The position numbers were made by a program, and so were the translations under genes. This document shows positions 42,497-51,826 of a stretch of 64,000 nucleotides of DNA, piece after piece (within the stretch, counting starts at the first letter, position 1; each line of letters opens with the position of its first letter). The stretch lies in the NCBI GenBank assembly GCA_902524945.1, contig CABZFF010000001.1, positions 157,180 through 221,179 on the forward strand, in the 5' to 3' direction. The notes under the pieces were generated by a model. The model saw only the letters and a program-made list of their open reading frames with translations. It searched no databases and was not told the DNA's origin. Source of the DNA: an uncultured Pelagibacteraceae bacterium. GTDB lineage: Bacteria > Pseudomonadota > Alphaproteobacteria > Pelagibacterales > Pelagibacteraceae.

Positions 42497-43761
42497 TTTT
42501 TGTCTCCATGCATTAGAATAGTTGGTTTTCTATTAGCTAGAATTCCTTTAGGTTTGAAGACCATGATAAGCACCATGGCTCCTCCAAATGCGATCATTCG
42601 ATATTGTTCTAGATCTCTAAAAATTTCTGTTATACCAATTAAAAAAATTGAAGCGAGCACTACACCAGTTTGAGAGCCCATCCCTCCAAGGACAACAATT
42701 GCAACTATGATCGCTGACTCGATAAATGTAAAACTTTCTGGACTTATAAAAGCTTGCCTTGTAGCAAAAAAAGATCCAGCAAACCCACCGAACATAGCGC
42801 CAATAGCAAAAGCTGTAAGTTTAGTATTAGTAGGATTAACTCCTAAAGACTTACATGCAATTTCGTCTTCTCGTAGAGCCTCCCAAGCCCTTCCAACAGG
42901 TAACTTTCTGATCTTCAATGTAAAGTAATTGGTGATTAGAGCTAATACTAAAATTAAATAATATAAAAAAATTATTCTATGCATTGTAGAATACTCTAAT
43001 CCGAAAAAAGTATGGAAGCTCATCTCGCCCTCATCTGGTGATCTTTTAAATGGTAATCCAAAAAATGATGGCCTTGGAATACCTGTAATTCCATCTGGGC
43101 CATTTGTTACTTCATACCAATTAATTAAAATTATTCTTATTATTTCGCCAAATCCTAATGTAACAATAGCAAGATAATCTCCTCTTAATCTTAAAACTGG
43201 AAATCCTAACAAAATCCCAAAGAAAGCAGCGAACAAGCCTGCTAATGGTAAACATATCCAAAACGACCAACCAAAAGTCGTTGCAATAAGTGCATAAGAA
43301 TAAGCTCCAACAGCATAAAAGGCTACATAACCTAAATCAAGAAGACCTGCTAAACCGACTACAATATTTAAACCCCATCCTAACATGATGTAAGTCAAAA
43401 TCATTATTGCTACATCCATAAAGTACCTGTCAGTGAATGGTAGAAATGGAAATACTACTGCAAACAAAATTCCTGTAATTGCAAAATGTTTAGCTTTACC
43501 CTCGGTAATACTTGAAAACTTTGATGACAGTGTTGAAAAAATTTTAAATTCTGTTCTTCTTGCAGAATTTATATTGATTAAAAATCTTCCTAAAATACAT
43601 AATCCAACTAGTAAAAAAACTACTCCCCATTGTGGAGTTATGAATAGCCCTTCACCTTTTGATGCAGTTCTAAGTCCAACTATAGGTCCAAATAAAGCTA
43701 AAGCTATCAAGCCAGTAAACAAACTATCTTTAAATGATTTAATTATATCTTGTTTTTCCAT
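42493..43761 (-). CDS. livM: LIV-type ABC transporter permease M
   Basis: A 422-residue inner-membrane permease with about ten helices and an N-terminal extension similar to enterobacterial LivM. GWGLNIVVGLAGLLDLGYVAFYAVGAYSYAL, VLRLRGDYLAIVTLGFGEI and WEALREDEIACKSLGVN are diagnostic. Together with LivH it forms the membrane channel of the importer. It overlaps livG by 4 bases and livH by 1 base. Confidence 0.95.
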   Translation of the reverse strand: MEKQDIIKSFKDSLFTGLIALALFGPIVGLRTASKGEGLFITPQWGVVFLLVGLCILGRFLININSARRTEFKIFSTLSSKFSSITEGKAKHFAITGILFAVVFPFLPFTDRYFMDVAIMILTYIMLGWGLNIVVGLAGLLDLGYVAFYAVGAYSYALIATTFGWSFWICLPLAGLFAAFFGILLGFPVLRLRGDYLAIVTLGFGEIIRIILINWYEVTNGPDGITGIPRPSFFGLPFKRSPDEGEMSFHTFFGLEYSTMHRIIFLYYLILVLALITNYFTLKIRKLPVGRAWEALREDEIACKSLGVNPTNTKLTAFAIGAMFGGFAGSFFATRQAFISPESFTFIESAIIVAIVVLGGMGSQTGVVLASIFLIGITEIFRDLEQYRMIAFGGAMVLIMVFKPKGILANRKPTILMHGDKK

Positions 43762-44672
43762 TAAACTTTCTCGATATCTGGCTTTCCAAGAAATCCAGTT
43801 GGAAAGAAAATTAAAACTACAATTAAAACACTGAAAGCTGCAACATCTTTATATTCAAGAGAAACATATCCAGCCCAGAAAGTTTCTATAAGTCCGATTA
43901 ACAAGCCGCCTAACATAGCTCCAGGCAACGATCCTATTCCACCTAAAACTGCTGCAGTAAAAGCTTTTATGCCAGCTAAAAATCCTATGTAAAAATCAAT
44001 TACGCCGTAATAAAGTACAAACATCATTCCTGCTACTGATGCTAAAGAAGATCCGATTATAAATGTAATTGAAATTGTTCTATCAACATTAATTCCAAGT
44101 AAAGCGGTCATTGTTCTATCTTGTTCGCAGGCTCTTTGTGCTCTTCCTAAATCAGTTTTAGTGATTAAATATGTAAAAATTCCCATTAAAATAATTGTTA
44201 ATACAACTATAAAAATTTGGAGATAACTAACCGTAACAATAAATTCCGAATTCTTAAAAAACTCTAATCCTCCTGAAAATAACGGCTGCATTGGTTTTAC
44301 TCTTGCACCTTGAGAAACTTGGACATAATTTTGTAATACAATCGACATACCTAAAGCAGATATAAGCGGAGCTAATCTAAAAGATCCTCTTAAGGGCTTG
44401 TAGGCTAGTTTTTCAACTGTCCATCCATAGCAAGCTGTGAAAAGCATGGCTATTAGTAAAACTAAAAGTAAGATAATTGGTAATGCCACCCCGGTTAAAC
44501 CGAAGATAATAAATGATATTAAAGCTACAAAAGCTCCAATCATAAAGATATCGCCGTGAGCAAAGTTAATCATTCCAATAATTCCATAGACCATGGTGTA
44601 ACCAATTGCGATAAGTCCGTAAATTGAACCTAAAGTAATCCCGTTAACTAATTGTTGTATAAAATATTCCAT
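43761..44672 (-). CDS. livH: LIV-type ABC transporter permease H
   Basis: A 303-residue, eight-helix permease: LVNGITLGSIYGLIAIGYTM at the N-terminus, MINFAHGDIFMIGAF, RACEQDRTMTALLGINVDR and AFTAAVLGGIGSLPGAMLGG are LivH hallmarks. It is the first permease gene of the unit livH-M-G-F, starting 3 bases after the ProC-like gene stop on the same strand. Confidence 0.96.
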   Translation of the reverse strand: MEYFIQQLVNGITLGSIYGLIAIGYTMVYGIIGMINFAHGDIFMIGAFVALISFIIFGLTGVALPIILLLVLLIAMLFTACYGWTVEKLAYKPLRGSFRLAPLISALGMSIVLQNYVQVSQGARVKPMQPLFSGGLEFFKNSEFIVTVSYLQIFIVVLTIILMGIFTYLITKTDLGRAQRACEQDRTMTALLGINVDRTISITFIIGSSLASVAGMMFVLYYGVIDFYIGFLAGIKAFTAAVLGGIGSLPGAMLGGLLIGLIETFWAGYVSLEYKDVAAFSVLIVVLIFFPTGFLGKPDIEKV

Positions 44673-44675
44673 GAT

Positions 44676-45440
44676 TTACTTACTCACTCTATTATTTACA
44701 TTATCAAGAGCTTTACTGAACTTAGTAAAGAATTTTCCCTTTTTCAATTCATTAAGAACCTGCATATTGAGGCCTTTTGGTGTCTGTGAGTCCGCTACGA
44801 GTTTTTTAAATCCTTGTGATGATTTATTTTGAGCATCTTGACTTAAAGCTAAAAATAATTCAGCTACATATGTATCAGCTAGTTTTTTGTTAATACCTTT
44901 CTTACTCAACCATTTAGAGCTAGTATTAAGCATCTCATAGTATGTAGCCATTAAAGAGGAAGTAGACCAAAACTTATGGCTTAGTTTTTCATTTCTAAGT
45001 TCTAGAACTTGCCCTAAATGTTTAAAAATATTCTTAGCAAATTTACTTGGTGGACAAATAATAATTGGTCCCTTTTTAATCTCAATTGGAGGTAAAGGTA
45101 TAGCCCTTACGATACTCTTATTTTTTGTAATTTTTTTTAGTTTATTCAAATTAATAGTCGAAATAAGACTTATAATTTTTTTATTTTTTGAAAATCTTAA
45201 TTGAGGTAATATTTTGTTTCCAACATTAGGTGTTACACCCAAAAATATTACTGAGGATTTATCTATTATTTCTTGATTATTGTTTAATATTTTTATTTTC
45301 CCGTGACTTTTAGATAGTTTTTTAGCTAGGTTTCTATTTCTTGAAGATATATATATTCTCTTAATTTTAAGCTTTGATTTAAAAATACCAAAGATAATTG
45401 ATGATGAAATTTTACCAGTTCCTATAAATCCTAAAATCAT
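44676..45440 (-). CDS. Pyrroline-5-carboxylate reductase-like protein
   Basis: A 254-residue member of the P5CR/NAD-binding family: GFIGTGKISSSIIFGIFKS gives the Rossmann site, SSRNR follows strand 2, and SSLMATYYEMLNTSSKWLSKKG plus ADSQTPKGLNMQVLNEL resemble the dimerisation domain where proline synthesis enzymes have TSPGGTT. The divergence suggests a ProC-like enzyme whose substrate may differ from P5C. It opens the liv operon, and its ATG lies only 2 bases from the divergent AbrB-type gene. Confidence 0.8.
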   Translation of the reverse strand: MILGFIGTGKISSSIIFGIFKSKLKIKRIYISSRNRNLAKKLSKSHGKIKILNNNQEIIDKSSVIFLGVTPNVGNKILPQLRFSKNKKIISLISTINLNKLKKITKNKSIVRAIPLPPIEIKKGPIIICPPSKFAKNIFKHLGQVLELRNEKLSHKFWSTSSLMATYYEMLNTSSKWLSKKGINKKLADTYVAELFLALSQDAQNKSSQGFKKLVADSQTPKGLNMQVLNELKKGKFFTKFSKALDNVNNRVSK

Positions 45441-45442
45441 GA

Positions 45443-46519
45443 ATGATGCAGAATAACCAAGCTATACCTTTTAATAAAGAAAATTTTAAACAGATATTTT
45501 CAATACCGTTTATATCTGTCATCATAATATCAATACCAAGTGCTATAATAGCTGAATATTTTAATGTACCTTTAGCATGGTTCTTAGGGCCAATGCTAAT
45601 AACTTCTTTAGCTTCATTGATGGGTCTTAAAACTAAAATGCCAAGGTTGGTATTGTCCTCAATATTAATAATACTTGGGCTTTATATTGGTAACTACATC
45701 GACAAAGATTTATTTAACCAAATGCAAGATTGGATCTGGACCTCTTTAATAATGTTGTTCTACATAATTTTAAGTGTTCTAATCGTTTCAAAATATTTAG
45801 AAAAGTTCTCTAAATATGAAAAAAAAACTTCTATTTTTTCAGCTGCACCTGGTGCATTAGGTCCGCTGATGATATTAGCTGAAGATGCAAAAACTGATCT
45901 AAGCCAAGTAGCTACGTCTCACCTGATAAGATTAATTATTATAATTACAGTTTTTCCGTTTATTGTGAATAGTTTTTACAATGTAGATAGCTTAAATATT
46001 TCCGAAAAAATAACCACAAATCAAAACTTAAATCACTTAATGATTTTAATTTTATCATCGATAATTTTGATTTTGTTCTTTGAAAAGTTAAAAGTTCCTG
46101 CTGCTCTGCTAACAGGAACTTTGGTGGCAAGTGGTTTATTGCAAATTACAGAGGTTGCAAGTTATCAAATATCTCCTCGTATTATAGATTATTGTTTATT
46201 AATTTTAGGATCCTCAGTGGGGTGTAGATTTGCCGACAAAACTTTTAGTGAAATAGCAAATAATGCTCTACATAGTTTTGTGGCTACATTCTTACTAGTT
46301 TTTTTAGGAGTGGTGGCTGCATTTGTTGCAAGTTTAATTATAGATAAAAATTTTTTTACTTTATTGCTCTCTTATTGTCCTGGAGGAATTTATGAGGTAG
46401 CAGTTATCGCAATCTTTTTTAATCTAGATCCAGAATTTGTTTCTTTTCATCATATTATCCGCTTATTGATGATATTATTTATAGTACCAGTAATATTGAG
46501 ATTTTTAAAAAAAACCTGA
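45443..46519 (+). CDS. AbrB-family (TIGR03082/PF05145) membrane protein
   Basis: A 358-residue membrane protein with about ten helices in two similar halves. VPLAWFLGPMLITSLASLMG, SAAPGALGPLMILAEDAKTDLSQVA and SYCPGGIYEVAVIAIFFNLDPEFV are typical of the family sometimes annotated as ammonia monooxygenase or AbrB regulator. The paired PG segments suggest a transporter. Substrate unknown. It starts with two ATG codons 2 bases from the start of the ProC-like gene. Confidence 0.88.
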   Translation: MMQNNQAIPFNKENFKQIFSIPFISVIIISIPSAIIAEYFNVPLAWFLGPMLITSLASLMGLKTKMPRLVLSSILIILGLYIGNYIDKDLFNQMQDWIWTSLIMLFYIILSVLIVSKYLEKFSKYEKKTSIFSAAPGALGPLMILAEDAKTDLSQVATSHLIRLIIIITVFPFIVNSFYNVDSLNISEKITTNQNLNHLMILILSSIILILFFEKLKVPAALLTGTLVASGLLQITEVASYQISPRIIDYCLLILGSSVGCRFADKTFSEIANNALHSFVATFLLVFLGVVAAFVASLIIDKNFFTLLLSYCPGGIYEVAVIAIFFNLDPEFVSFHHIIRLLMILFIVPVILRFLKKT

Positions 46520-46570
46520 TTTAAACAATCACTTTTTGACATTACTCTTAAATCACATTAATTTTTTGCT

Positions 46571-46957
46571 ATGGTAAATGTCTTAGATTTAATTGGAAGG
46601 ATTTTAATATCGGCTTTATTTTTAATTTCAGCCTTTAATAAAGTTTTTAATTTAGATGGGTCTATGGGTTGGATGGAGGAGTTTGGTGTTCCTGGTTTTT
46701 TAATTTTTCCAGCAATTGCAATTGAGTTAATTTTACCTGTTCTTGTAATCGTGGGTTACCAAGCAAGGTTTGCAGCAGGTTTTCTTGCAATTTTTTGTTT
46801 AATGACTGCGTTTCTTTTTCATTTAGATTTTTCAAATCAATCTCAGTTGATTTCGTTTCTTAAAAATATTGGTTTAGCTGGTGGTTTTTTGTTTATTGTT
46901 GCTAACGGAACAAAGGACTGGTCAGTAGATAGAGAAAAAAAATACGTAAGACTTTAA
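46571..46957 (+). CDS. DoxX-family membrane protein
   Basis: A 128-residue protein with four hydrophobic helices. LIGRILISALFLISAFNKVFN, EEFGVPGFLIFPAIAIELI and FLKNIGLAGGFLFIVANG follow the DoxX pattern. Members are linked to redox or sulfur chemistry in membranes, but no role can be assigned here. It follows the AbrB-type gene by 51 bases and ends at a bidirectional terminator. Confidence 0.88.
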   Translation: MVNVLDLIGRILISALFLISAFNKVFNLDGSMGWMEEFGVPGFLIFPAIAIELILPVLVIVGYQARFAAGFLAIFCLMTAFLFHLDFSNQSQLISFLKNIGLAGGFLFIVANGTKDWSVDREKKYVRL

Positions 46958-46967
46958 TTCGTGTAAA

Positions 46968-46998
46968 AAAAAACCCACCGCTAAGCAGTGGGTTTTTT
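46968..46998. terminator. Bidirectional terminator between doxX and the outer-membrane protein gene
   Basis: A perfect 11-bp stem (46968-46978 with 46988-46998; A6 CCCAC / GTGGG T6) with an inner GC-TAA-GC loop. The A/T ends provide a T run on either strand, serving the plus-strand DoxX gene and the minus-strand gene ending at 47018. Confidence 0.9.
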
Positions 46999-47017
46999 AA
47001 TTTTATATTGTTATAAC

Positions 47018-47719
47018 TTAAAATCTTTTTCCAATAGAAAGATTAAATTCTTTTGTATCAAGATCTGCAGTTATTTTATTACCTTTATCCGACGTAGATG
47101 AATTTAAAGATAATGTATCAAAATTAACTTGCTCGTAAGCAAATTTCCATACGAAACCACCATCTGAAACACCTTTAAAACCGATACCTAAATTTGTACC
47201 ATCTAAAGAAGTGTTCCCATAATTACCTGCTGTAGTGATTGTGCTAGACTCTTCTGTATTTACGTCAATTGTAGCTATTCCACCTCTAACATATAGAGAA
47301 GAAAATAATGGAAGCTCAAGGTAATAATTCATATAGTTTTCTACACTTGCTTGAGCTGATCTGTCTCCGTCATCTTGTACTGCTTCATTATCGTCAGATG
47401 TAGCGTCAGTTCTTGTTAGAACGTCATCGCTCACGTCAGCTGAACCTGGTGTATATTCTATACCAAACGTTATTCCGTTACCTGTGTTTGCAAAACTTGG
47501 GTTTTCAAAACCGTATTCAGCAAATAATGAAGGGATTACAACTGTGTTATCAACTGAAGCTGTTCTAGTTGATGTGTCAGCAGTCCCATTTTTATCTGCC
47601 TCAGTACCGCTTGCATCTATCGTTACTAGACCTGCTTTAGCCCCAATACCGAATGAACCAGCGTTTGCTACAGAGAAAGTGAATAAACTTGCAAGAATTA
47701 TCACTAATATTTTTCTCAT
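47018..47719 (-). CDS. Outer-membrane beta-barrel protein
   Basis: A 233-residue exported protein: leader MRKILVIILASLFTFSVANA, then alternating amphipathic strands (SFGIGAKAGLVTID, GITFGIEYTPG, YMNYYLELPLFSSLYVRGG, FVWKFAYEQVNF) and a C-terminal Phe (EFNLSIGKRF), the usual ending of outer-membrane barrels. Ser-, Thr- and Asp-rich loops lie between strands. Size fits an 8- to 10-strand porin-like barrel. Exact family is not recognised. It is a single gene between two terminated units, with a 154-base upstream region. Confidence 0.8.
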   Translation of the reverse strand: MRKILVIILASLFTFSVANAGSFGIGAKAGLVTIDASGTEADKNGTADTSTRTASVDNTVVIPSLFAEYGFENPSFANTGNGITFGIEYTPGSADVSDDVLTRTDATSDDNEAVQDDGDRSAQASVENYMNYYLELPLFSSLYVRGGIATIDVNTEESSTITTAGNYGNTSLDGTNLGIGFKGVSDGGFVWKFAYEQVNFDTLSLNSSTSDKGNKITADLDTKEFNLSIGKRF

Positions 47720-47873
47720 ATTTATCCTTATTATTTTTTTATAAAAAAATTAGCCTAAACTTATACTAATAATGGTCTACAAAGCGAGTCTTAAGACCTT
47801 AGAAAAGAGTTAATAACCCAGCTACTATACCAAAAATATCAATAAAATAGGCATTTTTTGTATTGCAAAAATA
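47720..47873 (-). other. Upstream region of the outer-membrane protein gene
   Basis: This 154-base gap includes a 10-base palindrome (47788-47797, GTCTTAAGAC) and short pairing arms around it (GGTCT with AGACC), which may form a leader structure. I could not pick a convincing promoter. No open frame of note is present. Confidence 0.4.
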
Positions 47874-49385
47874 TCACACCTGCATTTTATTTTGTGCAAA
47901 AAAAGCCTTATAGATTTGCCAACCTATAATGGTTAAAATCGTAATCATAATAATCATTGTTAAAGGCCGGTCGTATAAAAAATTCCATGATCCATCGCTA
48001 ATTAATAGAGACCTTCTCAGATTTTCCTCCATTAAGCCGCCGAGCACGAAAGCCAGAATTAGTGGAGGCATTGGAAAATCGTATAATCTGAGTATTGTAG
48101 CAATCACGGCTATACCAATCATCATATAAATATCAAAATTATTAAAAGACATTAAGTATATTCCCGTTACAGAAAAGAATAAAATTAATGGAATAAGAAA
48201 AGTTCTTGGTGTAGCTAAGACCCTAGCAATGTAAGGTATTAATGGAAGATTTAAAATAAGGAGAATGACCATGCCTATATACATTGACATGATCACTGAC
48301 CAAAATATCTCAGGATTAGTTTGATATAATCTTGGTCCTGGTTGTATTCCAAATCCTAATAAAGCTCCTAGCATTACTGCTGTGGTTCCACTTCCAGGTA
48401 TACCTAAAGTAAGCAAAGGGACAAACGAACCGGAACATGCAGCATTATTTGCAGTCTCAGGAGCAGCTAAACCATTAATGCTACCTTTTCCAAATTTTTG
48501 TTTTTCCTCATCATTAACAAAATTTCTTTCCATTCCATAAGCTAAAAAGGATGCAATAGTGGATCCAGCTCCAGGTAAAACTCCGATTATAAAACCTAAA
48601 ACTGATGACCTTGGTATTGTAGTAATCATTTTTTTAGTTTCCTCTTTATCTAGTTTTATTGAACCTAGTTGAGACAATGAAATTTGTTTAGCAACTCTCG
48701 TAGGATCGTTTGCTTTAAAAATTATAGTTAAAGCCTCACTCATCGCAAAGGTTGCCATTACTACCAATACAAAACTAATACCATCAGATAAATTCATATT
48801 TTGGAAAGTAAATCTTGGTATGTCAGATAAAGTATCTTGACCAACACTTGCTAACATAAGACCAAAAACTACCATCATCATAGCTTTTAAAAAATGTCCT
48901 TTAGCTGAAAATGCTGATACAGCAGTTAAACCTAGTATCATTAAACCAAAATAATCCGGTGATCTAAAAGCTAAACTAACTTTCGATAAACTTGGTGCAG
49001 CAATTAAAAGAAAGATTGCTGCAATTGTTCCACCTGCAAAAGAACTATAGGCTGCAATTGCTAATGCTTTGCCAGCTTTCCCTTGTTGAGCCATTGGGTA
49101 TCCATCGAATGAAGTTGCTACAGTTCCTGGTATTCCTGGTGCATTTATTAAAATTGATGATGTAGAACCACCAAAAACTGCGCCATAATAAACACCTGCC
49201 ATTAAAATTAAACCTGTTGACGGTTCAAAACCATAAGTAATAGGAATCATTAATGCTATCGCAGTCATTGGTCCTAAACCTGGTAGCATCCCAATTATAG
49301 TTCCAGCGAAACAACCAATCATTACCATCATTAAATTTTTTAACGAAAAAGCTGTTTCTAGACCAATAAGTATTCCTTCAATCAT
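47874..49385 (-). CDS. tctA: Tripartite tricarboxylate transporter, large permease TctA
   Basis: A 503-residue, about 12-helix membrane protein: GTIIGMLPGLGPMTAIALMIP, GVYYGAVFGGSTSSILINAPG, FVPLLTLGIPGSGTTAVMLGA and LGFGIQPGPRLY are TctA hallmarks (paired GxxPGxG motifs). It couples uptake of carboxylates to an ion gradient with TctB and the binding protein TctC. It overlaps tctB by 4 bases. The substrate is undefined; the neighbouring glaH gene suggests a C5 dicarboxylate. Confidence 0.96.
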   Translation of the reverse strand: MIEGILIGLETAFSLKNLMMVMIGCFAGTIIGMLPGLGPMTAIALMIPITYGFEPSTGLILMAGVYYGAVFGGSTSSILINAPGIPGTVATSFDGYPMAQQGKAGKALAIAAYSSFAGGTIAAIFLLIAAPSLSKVSLAFRSPDYFGLMILGLTAVSAFSAKGHFLKAMMMVVFGLMLASVGQDTLSDIPRFTFQNMNLSDGISFVLVVMATFAMSEALTIIFKANDPTRVAKQISLSQLGSIKLDKEETKKMITTIPRSSVLGFIIGVLPGAGSTIASFLAYGMERNFVNDEEKQKFGKGSINGLAAPETANNAACSGSFVPLLTLGIPGSGTTAVMLGALLGFGIQPGPRLYQTNPEIFWSVIMSMYIGMVILLILNLPLIPYIARVLATPRTFLIPLILFFSVTGIYLMSFNNFDIYMMIGIAVIATILRLYDFPMPPLILAFVLGGLMEENLRRSLLISDGSWNFLYDRPLTMIIMITILTIIGWQIYKAFFAQNKMQV

Positions 49386-49852
49386 CCCATAATTCCTATA
49401 TATTGTAAAAATGGATCACGAAGATAAATATTTAATAGTCCATGAAGGAGATACATAAATATTGCTACAAAAGGAAATGATAAAAGAAATATCCATAACC
49501 ACTTCCTTTCACCTAAAACAATGTAAGATAAAACTAAAAAAATTGAAGTTGATAGAAAATATCCTACTCTCAAAATTGTTAGTCCATACAAGATCATAAG
49601 TATAACCAACGTGATTGTTTTTTTATAATCTAGAACTTTTAAATCTACATTTGAAGGTCTTGTTTCAGGCAAAAGAACGTAAAGTGCAGAAAATATTAAA
49701 CCTGCATAGCCTAAGTAAATTGGAAACGTTTTCGCGTTGAATGCAGCATTCTCATCAAAAGTAAAAACTTGAATTTGATGCGCTGTATAAAGATAAAAAC
49801 CAGAAAAAATAAAAAAGAGCAGTGAAATAATCTTTGAAGGACTTATTTTCAC
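49382..49852 (-). CDS. tctB: Tripartite tricarboxylate transporter, small permease TctB
   Basis: A 156-residue protein with four hydrophobic helices. AAFNAKTFPIYLGYAGLIFSAL after the first helix and GYFLSTSIFLVLSYIVLGERKW match the TctB family. It lies 18 bases after tctC and overlaps tctA by 4 bases, forming the standard tctC-B-A order. Confidence 0.92.
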   Translation of the reverse strand: MKISPSKIISLLFFIFSGFYLYTAHQIQVFTFDENAAFNAKTFPIYLGYAGLIFSALYVLLPETRPSNVDLKVLDYKKTITLVILMILYGLTILRVGYFLSTSIFLVLSYIVLGERKWLWIFLLSFPFVAIFMYLLHGLLNIYLRDPFLQYIGIMG

Positions 49853-49870
49853 TGCTCTTTCCTTAACTAT

Positions 49871-50863
49871 TTATTTAATTACGCCTAAATTTTTTAACAA
49901 CCCAGTCATCTCGACTGTTTGTTTTTCTAAAAATTTAACGAATTTTTTATCTGGGTTGTAAATATTTACCCAAGCATTTCTTTTTCTGACTGCTTCCCAT
50001 TCAGGTGTTTTTTGAACATCGCCCAACATTTTTGCAATTTTCTTTCTCTCACCATCACTCATACCTGGAGGGCCAAAGAAACCTCTCCAATTTACGAAGA
50101 TTGCGTTAGTACCTTGCTCTTTTAAAGTTGGAACATCTGGAGCATCAGCAACTCTTTTTGGAGCTGTAATACCAAGAATTTTAACTTGATCTCTAGCACC
50201 CATTACTTCTCCCAAACCAGTTGAAAGAATTTGAGTTTCACCTGATAAAAGTCCAGCTAATGCTTTTCCACCTGCATCGTAAGGAATGTAAACAACATCA
50301 TTTGGATTAGCGCCAGCTTCTTTAAATGCTAATGCACCAATTAAATGGTCCATGCTTCCTCTTACAGATCCACCAGCCATTTTTACTGATTTTGGATTTG
50401 CTTTATAAGCAGCAACTACATCTTTCCAAGAATTGTAAGGTGAGTTTTTTGCAGCAACGATTGCTCCATAATCACCAATAACGCCAGCTATTGGCACAAC
50501 ATCTTTATAGGATGTAACTTTAGCTGCATTCTTTTTATCTACATAACCAGAGTGTCTAGTTATTGATCTAAGAACTAATGGAGTAGATTGAACTAATATC
50601 GTATCTGAAGGTTTCGTATTTATCATGTAAGATAAAGCTTTTCCTCCACCACCACCTGACATATTTTCAAATGATGCGCTATTTAAAAAACCAGCTTTAG
50701 TTAAAGCTTCCCCAGTTCCTCTAGCAGTTCCATCCCAACCACCACCTGCACCGCCACCAATTACAAAGTGTAATTTGTCAGCTGCGAAAGAAGTATTTGA
50801 AACTGAAGTTAAAAGAACAGTCGCGAAAACTAGGCTGATAAGTTTTTTGAACTTATTGAACAT
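49871..50863 (-). CDS. tctC: Tripartite tricarboxylate transporter binding protein TctC (Bug family)
   Basis: A 330-residue periplasmic binding protein: signal peptide LISLVFATVLLTSVSNTSFA, then LHFVIGGGAGGGWDGTARGTGE, the Bug-family ligand loop, and YKANPKSVKMAGGSVRGSMDHL, DVVYIPYDAGGKALAGLLSGE and VPTLKEQG. The Gly-rich start suits carboxylate binding. CAGGGGGAAATAATG gives a very strong ribosome site. It has its own promoter directly after glaH and is followed by tctB and tctA. Confidence 0.94.
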   Translation of the reverse strand: MFNKFKKLISLVFATVLLTSVSNTSFAADKLHFVIGGGAGGGWDGTARGTGEALTKAGFLNSASFENMSGGGGGKALSYMINTKPSDTILVQSTPLVLRSITRHSGYVDKKNAAKVTSYKDVVPIAGVIGDYGAIVAAKNSPYNSWKDVVAAYKANPKSVKMAGGSVRGSMDHLIGALAFKEAGANPNDVVYIPYDAGGKALAGLLSGETQILSTGLGEVMGARDQVKILGITAPKRVADAPDVPTLKEQGTNAIFVNWRGFFGPPGMSDGERKKIAKMLGDVQKTPEWEAVRKRNAWVNIYNPDKKFVKFLEKQTVEMTGLLKNLGVIK

Positions 50864-50893
50864 TATTTCCCCCTGTGTTTATTAATTATTCAC

Positions 50894-50922
50894 ATTAAAA
50901 TAAATAAATAATCTAGAGTCAA
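50894..50922 (-). promoter_or_regulatory. Probable tctC promoter
   Basis: Minus strand: TTGACT (50922-50917), 17-base spacer, TTTAAT (50899-50894), with the tctC ATG 31 bases further. The -35 box begins 8 bases after the glaH stop, so tctCBA can be transcribed independently of glaH. Confidence 0.7.
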
Positions 50923-50929
50923 CTAGGTA

Positions 50930-51826
50930 TTAATGAAAAAAAGTTCCTCTAATTCTAAGTAATTCTCTAGATAACCCAGAATGCTCTTTAAAAGCTTTTC
51001 TTCCATGCAACCAAAAATAGTTATTTGAAAAAATTGTCGATCCCACAGGTAGTGGAAAGCTTATTTTATTTTTACTTTGTTCTAAGGAATCTGATAATTT
51101 TTGCAAAAATAAACCTTGTTTCATATTTTTTGGTTCAGGAAATTGATCAATATAGGAAATAATTGGCTTGCCATTTTTATCTTTTGAAAATACAGGATGT
51201 TCAACTTTATAATCAACATTCTTGCTTTTCGGCGATCCCCATACAAAATCTTCTTGACCCACAGGATCATTGCTTAAATCTTCCAAGTGTTCCCAATCAT
51301 CTAAATGTAAAATTACACTTTCTCCTCCACCGACATTCTGTTCTTCCATTTTTGTCATTATAATCCAATCAGTTTTCTCTTTTACATATGTTCCATCCGT
51401 ATGAAGATCTAAATTTGTATAGGCTTTTCTAAGATAAGAATCGCTACTATCTTGATGCTTTACATGAAATCTTGCATAGTATTTACCTGTCATGGAGTCA
51501 AAGTTAGGGTTGCCAATTAGATAAGCAAGACCTGTAGAAAGCTTGACTAAAAAATCTTTATCAAATTTCTTATTTTTAATATCAGGCTCAACGATGGCAG
51601 TTCCAGTTTTTCGATCATTAAGAATTTCACTTAAAGTTTTACTTAGTTTATTTTGAAATACCTCATCTAAGCTATTTGCCAAGCTGAATCTAGAAAATGG
51701 TTTGTATTCTAAAGATAAAATCGAATGTTTTTTAAAAGGAAAGATCAATCTATCAAGGTCACTTTCATTTAACTTAATTACACGAACTCTTTTAGAATTA
51801 TTATGATCTGAAATCGAAAAACTCAT
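50930..51826 (-). CDS. glaH: Glutarate 2-hydroxylase, CsiD/GlaH family
   Basis: A 298-residue Fe(II)/2-oxoglutarate dioxygenase close to E. coli CsiD: KYYARFHVKHQDSSDSYLRKAY, LDLHTDGTYVKEKTDW (His142, Asp144), GGGESVILHLDDWEHLEDLS, ISYIDQFPEPKNM, FWLHGR (distal His274) and LSRELLRIRG (2OG Arg). It converts glutarate to L-2-hydroxyglutarate with succinate and CO2 as by-products, part of lysine/glutarate breakdown. lhgO is not visible nearby. Its ATG follows directly on the stop of an 18-residue frame. Confidence 0.93.
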   Translation of the reverse strand: MSFSISDHNNSKRVRVIKLNESDLDRLIFPFKKHSILSLEYKPFSRFSLANSLDEVFQNKLSKTLSEILNDRKTGTAIVEPDIKNKKFDKDFLVKLSTGLAYLIGNPNFDSMTGKYYARFHVKHQDSSDSYLRKAYTNLDLHTDGTYVKEKTDWIIMTKMEEQNVGGGESVILHLDDWEHLEDLSNDPVGQEDFVWGSPKSKNVDYKVEHPVFSKDKNGKPIISYIDQFPEPKNMKQGLFLQKLSDSLEQSKNKISFPLPVGSTIFSNNYFWLHGRKAFKEHSGLSRELLRIRGTFFH

